DNA of 64,000 nucleotides from Methyloligella halotolerans (GCF_001708935.1 NZ_MASI01000003.1:223501-287500); one strand, 5' to 3'. Shown: positions 16,998 to 25,748, counted from the stretch's first letter. Notes: generated by a model not told the origin, from the letters alone. A program made the numbers and translations.

Positions 16998-18026
16998 TTA
17001 CTTCTCGGTCAGCTTCAGCTCGATGCGGCGGTTCTTGCGGTAGGCTTCCGTGGTGTTGGCTGTGTCGAGGGGGGCGTATTCGCCGAAGCCCGCGGCGACC
17101 AGCCGGTTCGGCGGGACGCCGTCGCGGATCAGATATTTCACCACGGCGATGGCGCGCTCGGAGGACAGTTCCCAGTTGGAGGCGAAGTCCGCCGTGGCGA
17201 TCGGATTGATATCCGTATGGCCGTCGACCCGCAGGACCCACGGAATGTCGTCGGGGATCTCGGTCTCGAGCTGCTTCAGGGCGCCGGCCAGCTTGTCCAG
17301 CTCCGGCTCGGCGTTGGGCTTCAGCTCGGCGGAGCCGGAATCGAACAGCACCTCGGACTGGAAGACGAAGCGGTCGCCGACCACGCGGATATCCTCGCGG
17401 TTGCCCAGGATCTCGCGCAGACGTCCGAAGAAGTCGGAGCGGTAGCGGGCGAGCTCCTGCACCTTCCGGGCAAGGGCGAGGTTCAGTCGCTTGCCGAGGT
17501 CTGCGATCTTGACCTGGCTCTTCCGGTCCTTCTCCTCGGCGGCGTCAAGCGCATCCTGCAGCGCGGCGAGCTGGCGGCGGAGCGCGGCGAGCTGCTGATT
17601 GAGCACCTCCACCTTGGCTAGCGCATCGTTGGTGATGCCTTTCTGCTCGGCAAGCTCCCGGCTGAGGCTCGATGCGCGGGTCTCCGCGGTGTCGGTCTGG
17701 GTGCCTTGCTGCTCGAGCAGGGCGGAGAGGCGGGCGTTCTCGGCCTGCTGGTCGGAAAGGGTGGCCTGCAGGGAGGCGAGGCTGTCTTCCAGGGACTGCT
17801 TCTTGGAGCGCTCGAGGGCGAGCAGCTCGGTGAGCTGGGCGAGCTGGGTGTTAAGCTGGCTCAGCAGGGTGTCCTTGCCGCTCGACTGGGTGGTGACGAA
17901 GTAGTTCGTCAGCATGAAGAGCGAAAGCAGGAAGATGACCACCAGCAGCAAGGTGGACAGCATGTCCACGAAGCCGGGCCAGTAATCGCTGCCCATGGCG
18001 CGATGGCGGGCGCGCACCGAAGCCAT
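16998..18026 (-). CDS. MotB/OmpA-domain peptidoglycan-anchored motor subunit
   Basis: The 342-residue protein begins with a short cytosolic tail and one transmembrane helix (GFVDMLSTLLLVVIFLLSLFMLTNYF) whose early aspartate (residue about 21) is placed like the ion-carrying Asp of MotB/TolR/ExbD. A long coiled coil follows (about 55-190, rich in Q, L, E, A), then a C-terminal OmpA-type domain with LRVDGHTDINPI and SSERAIAVVKYLI ... NRLVAAGFGEYAPLD and NRRIELKLTEK, the diaminopimelate-binding pattern. With the MotA/TolQ-like gene two bases upstream it forms a proton-driven envelope motor of unknown task. Flagellar genes are absent nearby. Confidence 0.82.
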   Translation of the reverse strand: MASVRARHRAMGSDYWPGFVDMLSTLLLVVIFLLSLFMLTNYFVTTQSSGKDTLLSQLNTQLAQLTELLALERSKKQSLEDSLASLQATLSDQQAENARLSALLEQQGTQTDTAETRASSLSRELAEQKGITNDALAKVEVLNQQLAALRRQLAALQDALDAAEEKDRKSQVKIADLGKRLNLALARKVQELARYRSDFFGRLREILGNREDIRVVGDRFVFQSEVLFDSGSAELKPNAEPELDKLAGALKQLETEIPDDIPWVLRVDGHTDINPIATADFASNWELSSERAIAVVKYLIRDGVPPNRLVAAGFGEYAPLDTANTTEAYRKNRRIELKLTEK

Positions 18027-18028
18027 CT

Positions 18029-19075
18029 CTATTTCTTCTCCGCAGGCGGCTTAGGCGCCTTGGGTTGGTTGCTGATTTCCCGCAGGGTCTCGGCAAGCTC
18101 GTATTGCTGCTGGGCCTGCTCGTCGGCCCATTCGCGCACGATCTTCTGCTCCGCGCGCATCTGCTTGATCATCTTGTCGACGGCCTGGGTGAGATCCTTC
18201 ACGGCTTCCGTCGAATCGCTGTCCTTGCTGCGGATATCCACCTTCTCGCTGAGATCGGAGAGAGAGCGTTGCATATCGAGCAGGGCGAAGCGCAGCTGAG
18301 GCGGCACGCCCGTCGCGCTTTCGGATTCCGCGGTCTGGATCTCGGTGATGCCGGAGAGCCAATCCTCGAGCTCGTTGTAGAAGCGGCTTTGGGCATGGCC
18401 GGCCTGGAGATCGAGAAAGCCCAGGATCAGCGAGCCGGCGAGGCCGAAGAGCGACGACGAGAAAGCCGTGCCCATGCCGCTCAGGGGGGCGACGAGGCCC
18501 TCCTTCAGCTGGTCGAACAGCATGGTGTTCTCGCCCGCGCCGGAATCGAGGCTCCCCACGGTCGTGCCGATGGAGCTGATGGTCTGGAGCAGGCCCCAGA
18601 AGGTGCCGAGCAGACCGAGGAAAACGAGCAGGCCGACCAGATAGCGTGTGGTCTCCCGGGCCTCGTCCAGGCGGGAGGCCACGGAATCGAGCAGAGAGCG
18701 CATGGCGCCCGTTGCGAGGGAGAGCTGGCCGGTGCGGTCCCGCAGCATGGTGGCCATGGGGGCCAGGAGCCGGGGCTGGGTTTCCTGACCGGCGATGCCG
18801 GGATCGGCGATGCGGAAAGAGTTCACCCAGCGGATCTCGGGATAGAGCCGCAGCACCTGGCGGAAGGCATAGACGATGCCGATCAAGAGCACGCCGACGA
18901 TGAGCCCGTTGAGGCCGGGATTGGCCATGAAGCTTCTGCGGACCTGGCTGGTCTGGCCGTCGATGATGATGATGATGAGCGCGGCGAGGATGAGAAACAG
19001 GGTCATCCGCCACAGGAAGACTTGCGGCCGCGTGAGCGTCGCGTGGTAGGTGGTTTCTGCCGGTTCCTTGGCCAT
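18029..19075 (-). CDS. MotA/TolQ/ExbB proton-channel family protein
   Basis: It has 348 residues. Two N-terminal hydrophobic segments (about 20-42 and 53-72), then the MotA/TolQ core: the helix TTRYLVGLLVFLGLLGTFWGLLQTISSIG and the second PLSGMGTAFSSSLFGLAGSLILGFLDL (roughly 145-230). The C-terminal 110 residues are charged and coiled-coil-like, ending in a Lys/Pro tail, which is longer than in TolQ. The adjacent OmpA-domain partner starts two bases after its stop. The same pair sits beside suhB and efp in relatives, suggesting a core envelope function. Confidence 0.85.
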   Translation of the reverse strand: MAKEPAETTYHATLTRPQVFLWRMTLFLILAALIIIIIDGQTSQVRRSFMANPGLNGLIVGVLLIGIVYAFRQVLRLYPEIRWVNSFRIADPGIAGQETQPRLLAPMATMLRDRTGQLSLATGAMRSLLDSVASRLDEARETTRYLVGLLVFLGLLGTFWGLLQTISSIGTTVGSLDSGAGENTMLFDQLKEGLVAPLSGMGTAFSSSLFGLAGSLILGFLDLQAGHAQSRFYNELEDWLSGITEIQTAESESATGVPPQLRFALLDMQRSLSDLSEKVDIRSKDSDSTEAVKDLTQAVDKMIKQMRAEQKIVREWADEQAQQQYELAETLREISNQPKAPKPPAEKK

Positions 19076-19415
19076 GTCTTCCCTTCGGTCCCTTGCTGCC
19101 GTCAGCCCCTCGTCTCAACGCTTTACACTGAACACGGTCCTACGAGGTCTACCCGTCGCCCTCGTCACCTGGCGTCGTCTGCACACATCCTCGCGCCTCA
19201 ACTTGGGATTTTCGCGACGGACCGTCGCGAGCCCTATGCGGGAGGCGGGATACTCAATGCAACGCCACAAACCGGGGCAGACATTAACGGAAAGCGCGGA
19301 GACGCAAAACCGCCGGATTGAAAGGGCCAACGCCTTCTTGAGGATATCGTTCGGCGGCAAAAGGCATAGGCGCTGCCGTCGCGGCGCGATCGGCGCGTGA
19401 TCGCGGGGGCGGGCC
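19076..19415. other. 340-base intergenic region without a convincing gene
   Basis: It separates suhB from the motor pair, all on the minus strand. It must hold the motor pair's promoter and the end of the suhB transcript. I see GC-rich short inverted stretches near 19370-19405 but no terminator with a T tract, no RNA gene and no reading frame with family features. Confidence 0.5.
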
Positions 19416-20231
19416 TTACGAGATTTCCGGGGCGCTCACGGCGGGCACGCCCTTCAGAATGCGCTTCAGATCGTTGTGGATGGCCTCGTTGCCGGCCAGG
19501 AAGCTGCGGGTCTCAAGGGTGACTTGCTTGCCTGCGGGGTCGGTGATGAAGCCGCCAGCCTCGCGGAGGATCACGATGCCTGCAGCCACATCCCAGATCT
19601 GGATGTTGTTTTCCCAATAGCCGTCGAAGCGCCCTGCGGCCGTCCAAGCCAGATCCAGCGCGGCCGAACCTGTGCGCCGGATGCCGGCAACGGTGCCCAT
19701 GACGGCGTCCAGCTCGGCGATGAACTGCTTCTGGCCCGGCCTTCCGAGATGGGGAATGCCGGTCGCGATCATGGCCTCGGGCAGGCGCGAACGTGCAGCG
19801 ACGCGGATGCGCCTGTCATTCAGAAACGCGCCCTTGCCCTTCTCGGCGGTGTAGGTCTCGTTGAGGATGGGCATATAGATCAGCCCGGCGACGAATTCGC
19901 CTTCGCGCACGAGGCCGATGGAGATCGAAAACAGCGGATTGCCGTGAAGGAAGTTGGTGGTGCCGTCGAGGGGATCGACGATCCAGCAATGGCTCTTGTC
20001 GGCGCCTTCGACCACGCCGCGCTCTTCCATGATGAAGCCGTAGCCGGGGCGGGCGCGGGAAAGTTCGCTGTAGATGATCTCCTCGGCCTTGTGGTCGGCG
20101 GCGGTGACGAAATTGCCCGGACCCTTCACGGAGATCTGGAGATGCTCGACCTCGCCGAAGTCGCGCGACAGGCTGCGGGCCGCCTTGCGGGCGGCGGCGA
20201 GCATCACATTCATCAAGGCTGAGGCGGGCAT
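19416..20231 (-). CDS. suhB: Inositol monophosphatase family protein
   Basis: A 271-residue member of the IMPase/SuhB family. The metal-binding residues are all present: EE at about 69-70 in GFIMEERG, DPLDGTTN at 86-93 and the late WDVAAGIVILREAGG. The usual substrates are myo-inositol 1-phosphate and related sugar phosphates; bacterial SuhB can also act in rRNA antitermination. It lies 50 bases downstream of efp on the same strand, the order kept in many Alphaproteobacteria, and is probably co-transcribed with it. Confidence 0.9.
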   Translation of the reverse strand: MPASALMNVMLAAARKAARSLSRDFGEVEHLQISVKGPGNFVTAADHKAEEIIYSELSRARPGYGFIMEERGVVEGADKSHCWIVDPLDGTTNFLHGNPLFSISIGLVREGEFVAGLIYMPILNETYTAEKGKGAFLNDRRIRVAARSRLPEAMIATGIPHLGRPGQKQFIAELDAVMGTVAGIRRTGSAALDLAWTAAGRFDGYWENNIQIWDVAAGIVILREAGGFITDPAGKQVTLETRSFLAGNEAIHNDLKRILKGVPAVSAPEIS

Positions 20232-20281
20232 AGGCGCTTTCGCGGTCTCGAAGGATTCGGGTGTGAGGGGCGCGAACGGCG

Positions 20282-20845
20282 TTAGTCGGCGCGCTTCACG
20301 TAGGTCAGTTCGTTGGTGTCGACGACGATCTTTTCGCCGACCGCGATGAAGGGCGGCACCATTACGCGGACGCCGTTCTCCATCACCGCGGGCTTATAGG
20401 AGGAGGCCGCGGTCTGGCCTTTCACCACGGCGTCTGCCTCGGAGACCTCCAAGGTGACATGGTCGGGCAGGGAGACGCCGAGGGGCTTGCCCTCGTAGCT
20501 CTCGACCATCACCTGCATGCCGTCCTGGAGGAAGGCGGCGCGGTCGCCGACGAAGTCGCGAGAAATCTCGAGCTGCTCGTAGCTCTCCAGATCCATGAAG
20601 ACCAGCATCTCGCCCTCGGAATAGAGGAACTGATAATCGTTCTGCTCCAGGCGGACGCGCTCGACGGTTTCCGATGCGCGGAAGCGTTCGTTCAGCTTGG
20701 TGCCTTCGGTGACATGCTTCAGCTCGACCTGGGCGTAGGCGGGGCCCTTGCCCGGCTTCACGTGGTTGGTCTTCACGGCGACCCAGAGTCCGCCCTTATG
20801 CTCCAGCACGTTGCCGGGCCGAATTTCGTTGCCATTGATCTTCAT
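20282..20845 (-). CDS. efp: Elongation factor P
   Basis: ATG 20845 gives [43 protein letters not shown], the canonical EF-P N-domain, with the modifiable lysine in KPGKGPA near residue 33. The 187 residues cover all three domains and end with the family's [18 protein letters not shown] tail. EF-P relieves ribosome stalling at polyproline, which is relevant for the Pro-rich TolA encoded here. An upstream in-frame extension to 20908 has no support. Confidence 0.96.
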   Translation of the reverse strand: MKINGNEIRPGNVLEHKGGLWVAVKTNHVKPGKGPAYAQVELKHVTEGTKLNERFRASETVERVRLEQNDYQFLYSEGEMLVFMDLESYEQLEISRDFVGDRAAFLQDGMQVMVESYEGKPLGVSLPDHVTLEVSEADAVVKGQTAASSYKPAVMENGVRVMVPPFIAVGEKIVVDTNELTYVKRAD

Positions 20846-20953
20846 GCTGAGGCCTTCAGGTAAGAGGGATTGGCCGCCTTTTAGCCGCGCTGAGGGCGGC
20901 CCTGTCAAGCCGGGTGCGCCAGCAATGCGATTTGCGGGGTTCGCGGGGTGGTG

Positions 20954-21610
20954 TCAGCCCTCGCCGCGACCGACGGCGTCGAACCATTCCTCTTGGGTGA
21001 TTGTGCCTCCGGCCGCCTCGACCTTGCGGCGGTCGCGATCGTCGATGACGTCCTGGACGCCGTCGACGCGCTTCCACTCCGCCACGGGAGTTTCGCAATT
21101 CGCGCGCGGCACGTAGCGGGAGTCGCGAACCCTCTTGTAGTGGTGCACGTAGCGTGGACAATTCGGCCAGATCTCGGTGACGTTGACGCGGATCACCAGC
21201 TCCGCTTCCTCGTAGCATTCCAGCAAGTCGGGATCGTCGGCGACCTCGGCCTCGCCCTGCACGCGGAGGCGGTTGGGCGTTTCGAAATCGATGAACAGCA
21301 TGCCGACGTGGTGGGTCTCGGCGATGTTCCCGACGGAGAGGAACATGCCGTTGCCGTTGTAGCTGGGAAAGACCAGCGTGCTCGGCCCCGTGACGCGGAC
21401 GAAACCCGGAGCGCCGCCCTTGTAGGAGCAGGTCGGGCGACCCCTGTCGTCGGTGGTCGCGAGGAAGAACATGTCTTGGGCTTCGACAAAACCCCGGGTC
21501 AGGTCGTCGAATTCGGTCTTGAGAGCGATGTCCTCAATCCGGTCCGCCAGAGGCCGGCTTTCGAACATGTCCTGGAATTGCCGGTGACGGTCGCCGAAAA
21601 GTCTGCTCAT
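20954..21610 (-). CDS. Pyridoxamine 5'-phosphate oxidase-like flavin-binding protein
   Basis: ATG 21610 gives 218 residues: MSRLFGDRHRQFQDMFESRPLADRIED, then the split-barrel core FFLATTDDRGRPTCSYKGGAPGFVRV ... LVFPSYNGNGMFLSVGNIAETHHVGMLFIDF and the LRVQGEAEV strand. This is the PNPOx-like FMN-binding fold (the pyridoxamine 5'-phosphate oxidase family group often annotated by that name), but not PdxH, whose substrate motifs are missing. The C-terminal CPRYVHHYKRVRDSRYVP segment is typical of the group. Redox or F420/FMN-linked function is unassigned. Confidence 0.82.
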   Translation of the reverse strand: MSRLFGDRHRQFQDMFESRPLADRIEDIALKTEFDDLTRGFVEAQDMFFLATTDDRGRPTCSYKGGAPGFVRVTGPSTLVFPSYNGNGMFLSVGNIAETHHVGMLFIDFETPNRLRVQGEAEVADDPDLLECYEEAELVIRVNVTEIWPNCPRYVHHYKRVRDSRYVPRANCETPVAEWKRVDGVQDVIDDRDRRKVEAAGGTITQEEWFDAVGRGEG

Positions 21611-21650
21611 GGCACGGCCCTTTCCTCCGATGTCCGCCTGTCGCGGCGGA

Positions 21651-22676
21651 CTAATTGTCCTTGGGTGCCTCGTCTGCCGCTTCCGCCTTCTTGCGGACCG
21701 GCGGCACCAGCTCTCCGTCGTCCATATCCCCTTGGGCGATGGGCGGCTGGGGCGATTCGAGGGGCTCTCCCTTGAAGTTGCCGTCAATCCAGTCAAAGGC
21801 GGCCTGCTGGGCTTCCGCCTTTTGCTCCTTGGAGAGCTTGGAGAGAAGCAATTCCAGATCGAAATCGCTGACCCCCGCTTCGCGGGCCAGGATATGCCAT
21901 TTGGCGGCTTTCACGAGGTCCTTATCCAGGATCACGCCGTTGGCGTAGAGCTTGGCCAGGCGGTTCTGGGCGATAGGATTTCCCTGCTCGGCGGAGAGCT
22001 CGATCAGCTTGGTACCGCGCTCCTGGTCCTTCTCCACGCCTTCTCCGCGGAACAGCATGATGCCGTATTCCACCTGGGCGTCGGCGTAGCCCGACTTGGC
22101 AGCCTTGCCGATCCATTCGGCGGCCTTCTTCTTGTCGATGGGGACGCCGCGGCCAAACTGGTAGAGGGCGCCGAGATCGTACTGGGCGGGGAGGCTTCCG
22201 CGCATGGCGGCCTTGGTCATCCAGGCTACCGCCTTGGCTTCGTCCTGGCGGCGGCCGTTGCCGGAGAGATAGAGCAGGGCGAGATTGTATTCCGCTTCCC
22301 GGTGGCCGGAGCGGGCCGCCTTCTCGAACAGATCGCCGGCGAGCCGATAGTTCTTCTTTGCGCCCTGGCCTTCGGCGACCAAGTTGCCGAGGGCGAACTG
22401 GGCATTCGGATCGCCCAGATCGGCGGCCTTGGCGTAGGCTTCGGCGGCCTTCTCGTAGTCCTGGGGGACGCCGGCGCCGCGGGCGTAGATTTGCCCGATC
22501 AGCGTATAGGCCTCCTTGGAGTCGTCCTCCTCGGCTTCCTTCTTCGCGAGCTTGAGCGCCGTCAGGTAGCGGCCCTTGGAGTAGGCGGCATAAGCCTCGC
22601 TCTCCTTGGCGCTTACCGGTCCTGTGATGCCCAAAACGAGAAGAAGTGCAGCCGCGTACAGAAAATAACGTTTCAC
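21651..22676 (-). CDS. Exported Sel1-repeat protein
   Basis: The gene starts with GTG 22676, directly after the TAA of the ThiE-like gene. A signal peptide (MKRYFLYAAALLLVLGITGPVSA) precedes six to seven Sel1/TPR-like repeats of about 36 residues (pattern A-x-LG-x2-Y-x2-G-x-GV-x-K/QD-x2-KA-x2-W), spanning about 50-275. A disordered acidic/proline tail ends the 341 residues. Sel1 proteins act as scaffolds in envelope stress or signalling. The tight junction with the ThiE-like gene suggests a shared transcript rather than a shared pathway. Confidence 0.85.
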   Translation of the reverse strand: MKRYFLYAAALLLVLGITGPVSAKESEAYAAYSKGRYLTALKLAKKEAEEDDSKEAYTLIGQIYARGAGVPQDYEKAAEAYAKAADLGDPNAQFALGNLVAEGQGAKKNYRLAGDLFEKAARSGHREAEYNLALLYLSGNGRRQDEAKAVAWMTKAAMRGSLPAQYDLGALYQFGRGVPIDKKKAAEWIGKAAKSGYADAQVEYGIMLFRGEGVEKDQERGTKLIELSAEQGNPIAQNRLAKLYANGVILDKDLVKAAKWHILAREAGVSDFDLELLLSKLSKEQKAEAQQAAFDWIDGNFKGEPLESPQPPIAQGDMDDGELVPPVRKKAEAADEAPKDN

Positions 22677-23282
22677 TTAAGCGCTCTCCAGGGCTGCAGC
22701 GATCTCCGAAAGGGCCGCCGCGCCGACGTCAGCCTCGAAACACTTTTTCGTGATGCCCAAAAAATCCGCTCCGGATTTCAACGCCCGACGGGCGTCCTCG
22801 CCGCTTTCAACGTTCCATGCCACGCAGGGGATCTCGAAGGTCTCGGACCACCATTCGATCAGGTCCGGGACCGGATCTTCGGGCTGCGTCATACTTTGCA
22901 TCTGGGTCGCAAATGCGACATAGTCAGTACCCAGTTCGGCTAACACCATGGCATCATGACGGCTGCAACAGTGGGTCCCAATAATGGCATTTTTGCCAAG
23001 AACTTGCCGCGCTTGTTCATAAGCCTGCCGGTCGGGTCCCATGTGGATGCCGTCGGCCTCGGTGGCGATGGCGCGCTCGGGGGAAATCTCGACGAGAAAT
23101 GCGACGTCGTGCTGATGACAAATTCGGCGGGTGTTGTTCGCCCAGTCCGTATCGAAAGGAATATCGTCGCCGCCTGTCAGAAGCGCGGACGCCACGGGGT
23201 AGCGCTCGAGCGCGTTCGTGAGCAGCATTTCGGCAGCGGCAGAGGCCGCCGGGGGAATTTGAAGATAGATCCGGCGATGCAT
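22677..23282 (-). CDS. ThiE-like thiamine phosphate synthase family protein
   Basis: ATG 23282 gives 201 residues (MHRRIYLQIPP...). The TIM-barrel motifs of ThiE are visible in weakened form: AIATEADGIHMGPDRQ, IIGTHCCSRHDAMVLAELGTDYVAFA and, near the end, RRALKSGADFLGIT. The pyrophosphate-binding TxTK segment of true ThiE is not evident after YVAFA. It is therefore probably one of the ThiE-like paralogues of Alphaproteobacteria rather than the main thiamine phosphate synthase. thiC at 54 kb is not linked. The frame remains open to 23381. Confidence 0.72.
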   Translation of the reverse strand: MHRRIYLQIPPAASAAAEMLLTNALERYPVASALLTGGDDIPFDTDWANNTRRICHQHDVAFLVEISPERAIATEADGIHMGPDRQAYEQARQVLGKNAIIGTHCCSRHDAMVLAELGTDYVAFATQMQSMTQPEDPVPDLIEWWSETFEIPCVAWNVESGEDARRALKSGADFLGITKKCFEADVGAAALSEIAAALESA

Positions 23283-23548
23283 GACCGAGGTGAAGTGGCC
23301 TTTGGCTCGATGCGGCTTGCGCTGTGGCACCCGATAAGAGGGATTGAGGGTGTCAAACCACGCGCTTCCGGCAGCTGTCAAATGGCCGAGAGCTTGAACG
23401 TGTCATAGTTGGCATCAGGATGATGCCGTATCGACTATGATCGCATTGAAGACGGAGGGCGCAACTCAGGTTTTTTCGACCACTGGTTCAGGGAGCGGAG
23501 GCGGAACCACGGCCGTCCGAACGGGCGGCGCCAAAGCGGGGAGTTCTT

Positions 23549-23845
23549 GTGGTGGCAATTTTCGGATCGAATATTAACGAGGCAACGAAACGGCTCGACG
23601 AGGCCGTCGACGCTCTCGAAACTCTTCTTGGACCACATCTCAGCGATATCGAGGCGGGCGATTCCGTCAACGAGCTGAAGGAGCATATAAAGGCTCTGGC
23701 AGAGGAGCGGGACCAGCTCGCGAGCGAGCTGGAAGAGGCTCGCACCAGGGTCCGGCGTCTTGAATCGGCCAATGACGAGGTCTCGGGCCGCATCGAATCT
23801 CTCATGACTTCACTGAAACAGGATTTGACGGCCTCTCCGAGTTAG
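23549..23845 (+). CDS. DUF4164-type coiled-coil protein upstream of zapA
   Basis: A 98-residue coiled coil (INEATKRLDEAVDALETLL ... ELKEHIKALAEERDQLASELEEARTRVRRLESANDEV). Its place immediately before zapA and its length match the DUF4164 proteins of Alphaproteobacteria, which may assist ZapA at the Z ring. The start is GTG 23549 or 23552. A GGCATCA/TGATGCC hairpin at 23411-23427 lies in the divergent promoter region upstream. Confidence 0.75.
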   Translation: MVAIFGSNINEATKRLDEAVDALETLLGPHLSDIEAGDSVNELKEHIKALAEERDQLASELEEARTRVRRLESANDEVSGRIESLMTSLKQDLTASPS

Positions 23846-23878
23846 GCATGCTCGGTGGAGCGTCTAAAGTTAAGGGTC

Positions 23879-24250
23879 ATGGGACAAGTCAGCGTCACAT
23901 TGAACGGCCGCACCTACCGGCTGGAATGCAACAATGGCGAGGAGGCTCATCTGATCGAGCTCTCCGAGCATCTGGCGTCGCACGTCGAAAGCCTGAAGAG
24001 GAAGCTCGGCCAGATCGGCGACGATCGGCTGATCCTCATGGCCGCGCTGATGGTGACGGACGAGTTCTGGGAAATGCGGCGGGTCGCCAACGAGTTCAAG
24101 GCAGAGCTCAGCGAGGTCCTCAGCGGGGCGGACCCCGAGGATGTCACCGCGCGCGAGGCGGATCGGGAGGTTGCGGCCGCGATCGGCGCGGCGGCCGAAC
24201 GGCTGGAGTCCCTGAAAGATCGGCTCGGCGCCCGCAAGAACGGCCGGTAA
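23879..24250 (+). CDS. zapA: Cell division protein ZapA
   Basis: ATG 23879 (TAAGGG upstream) starts MGQVSVTLNGRTYRLECNNGEEAHLIELSEHLASHV, the ZapA N-domain; the C-terminal half is a coiled coil. At 123 residues it has normal length. ZapA bundles FtsZ filaments. A GTG at 23855 would add eight residues and is less likely. The 6S RNA candidate follows, the classical alphaproteobacterial neighbour. Confidence 0.88.
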   Translation: MGQVSVTLNGRTYRLECNNGEEAHLIELSEHLASHVESLKRKLGQIGDDRLILMAALMVTDEFWEMRRVANEFKAELSEVLSGADPEDVTAREADREVAAAIGAAAERLESLKDRLGARKNGR

Positions 24251-24326
24251 GCGCTGCTTGAGGACGATTTCCGATCGCCGCGTTTCCGGCCTAGTAGGGC
24301 GCCGGGCGAGCCACTATATTCCGCAG

Positions 24327-24487
24327 TGGCAGGCTGCGCGGTTCGTTAGGAGCCATTTTCCTCGGGCCCTATAAGATTCCTATGGGAGCTGACCCTGCCG
24401 GAGACCGTGGTCTCTGGCACTCGGCGCCCACCTACATATGTAGGGACGCCGGGAATCGGTGCTCCGACGGCTGTCGCGGCCTTGCTC
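24327..24487 (+). ncRNA. ssrS: Probable 6S RNA
   Basis: The 376-base gap after zapA, exactly where 6S RNA lies in Alphaproteobacteria, contains a TATATT -10-like element (24315-24320) followed by about 160 bases of nested pairing. The outer arms are GGCAGGCTGCGCGG and a complementary GTCGCGGCCTTGCT; inner hairpins include GAGACC/GGTCTC and a long stem closed by CCTACATATGTAGG. Length, position and a large asymmetric bubble fit 6S, which binds the sigma-70 holoenzyme. No covariance search was possible; the ends are approximate. Confidence 0.62.
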
Positions 24488-24626
24488 TTTCCATCCTTGC
24501 TGTATCGTTGCGCGCGCGGATCGTCCGGCGCGATTTGATTCACCCAAGCATTTCCCCGTAAAGCAGTAGCCTTGCGTTCTTCCGGGGGAGGGCGCGCCTG
24601 GCTCCCCGCGACTCCAAGGCTCATTC

Positions 24627-25454
24627 ATGCGGCTTCTTTTTCTAGGCGATCTCGTTGGCAGGACCGGCCGCATGGCGGCGATTGAGATGCTGCCGCGCTT
24701 GCGCGAGCGCTACCGGCTCGACTTCGTGATCGTGAACGGGGAGAACGCGGCCGGCGGCTTCGGCATAACCGAGCAAATCCTGGAAGAACTCCTCGATGCG
24801 GGGGCTGACGTGGTGACCACGGGCAACCATGTCTGGGATCAGCGGGAAGCGCTGGTCTTCATCGAGCGCTACGATCAGCTGCTGCGGCCGCTGAATTTTC
24901 CGCCTGGGACGCCCGGCAAGGGATGCGGGTTGTTCAAGGCGAGGAACGGCCAGGAGGTGCTGGTCATCAACGCCATGGGCCGGGTGTTCATGAACGACCT
25001 GGATTGTCCGTTCCGGGCGGTGGACAGCGAGCTCGAAGCCTGCGGTCTGGCGCGTGGCGCCGATGCGATCTTCCTCGACTTCCATGCCGAGGCGACGTCG
25101 GAGAAGGAGGCCATGGGCCATTTCATCGACGGGCGGGCGAGCTGCATGGTCGGGACCCACACCCATGTGCCGACCGCGGACCACCAGATCCTGGACGGCG
25201 GCACCGCCTATATCAGCGATGCCGGGATGTGCGGCGACTACAATTCCGTGCTGGGCATGGAGAAGGAAGAGCCGATCTCCCGCTTCCTCAGCCGGATCCC
25301 GTCGAGCCGGTTCGGCCCGGCACGGGGTGAGGCTACGGTCTGCGGCGTGGCGTTGGAGACCGACGACGCGACGGGGCTGGCCCGCCGTTTCGCACCGGTG
25401 CGGCTCGGCGGCAGACTTGCCCGCGCCGAGCCGGAATTCTGGTTGTCTGAATAG
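24627..25454 (+). CDS. YmdB-type metallophosphoesterase (TIGR00282 family)
   Basis: The 275-residue protein opens MRLLFLGDLVGRTGRMA and continues FVIVNGENAAGGFGIT, VVTTGNHVWDQRE, LDFHAEATSEKEAMG and VGTHTHVPTADHQIL, the metal ligands and catalytic histidine of the TIGR00282 phosphodiesterase family (YmdB in Bacillus hydrolyses 2',3'-cyclic nucleotides). It is cytosolic. In relatives it sits between the 6S RNA/cyclo-ligase pair and yebC, as here except that the cyclo-ligase is missing. A strong hairpin follows at 25463-25490. Confidence 0.92.
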   Translation: MRLLFLGDLVGRTGRMAAIEMLPRLRERYRLDFVIVNGENAAGGFGITEQILEELLDAGADVVTTGNHVWDQREALVFIERYDQLLRPLNFPPGTPGKGCGLFKARNGQEVLVINAMGRVFMNDLDCPFRAVDSELEACGLARGADAIFLDFHAEATSEKEAMGHFIDGRASCMVGTHTHVPTADHQILDGGTAYISDAGMCGDYNSVLGMEKEEPISRFLSRIPSSRFGPARGEATVCGVALETDDATGLARRFAPVRLGGRLARAEPEFWLSE

Positions 25455-25462
25455 ACGTCTTT

Positions 25463-25490
25463 ATCCCATCGGACTTTGTCCGGATGGGAT
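25463..25490. terminator. Hairpin between convergent genes
   Basis: ATCCCATC...GATGGGAT enclosing GGAC/GTCC sits between the ymdB stop and the stop of the convergent gene at 25494. It lacks a T tract, so it may be a Rho-assisted or bidirectional 3' end rather than a classical terminator. Confidence 0.4.
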
Positions 25491-25493
25491 CGG

Positions 25494-25748
25494 CTACGCG
25501 GTCTTCTTCAGCGCGGCCTCGTTTTCCTTCAGAACGGATTTGCTCGCCGCGACGACGCTCTTCAGGAGCGTGATGGCGTCGTCGAGCTGGTTCATGGCCG
25601 TCTCCGTGTCGGCGGTCTCGTCGAAGAGAGCGACGCGGGCGCGGGCGACGTGGTCGGCCGCATCGTTGCACAGCCCGGACAGGGCGAGGATCGGCCGCTT
25701 GGGCTTCGCCTGAGACTTGATTGCACTGGTTTCGGCTTGGCGAGACAT
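25494..25748 (-). CDS. Hypothetical small helical protein
   Basis: The 84-residue product has a Lys-rich start followed by one long amphipathic helix pair (LCNDAADHVARARVALFDETADTETAMNQLDDAITLLKSVVAASKSVLKENEAALKK). No signal or membrane segment is seen, and I do not recognise a family. It is convergent with ymdB and divergent from yebC. Codon use looks like its neighbours, so it is probably a real gene. Confidence 0.6.
   Translation of the reverse strand: MSRQAETSAIKSQAKPKRPILALSGLCNDAADHVARARVALFDETADTETAMNQLDDAITLLKSVVAASKSVLKENEAALKKTA

Noticed and set aside
16998..19075. A Zorya-type defence system (ZorA/ZorB)
   Set aside because: The pair has the right membrane and OmpA parts, but no ZorC, ZorD or ZorE helicase or nuclease gene is near and the neighbourhood is core genes conserved in relatives.
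24346..24624. A 92-codon minus-strand frame in the zapA-ymdB gap
   Set aside because: It overlaps the 6S RNA candidate, has no ribosome-binding site and no protein-like motif; it is probably the shadow of the RNA's palindromes.
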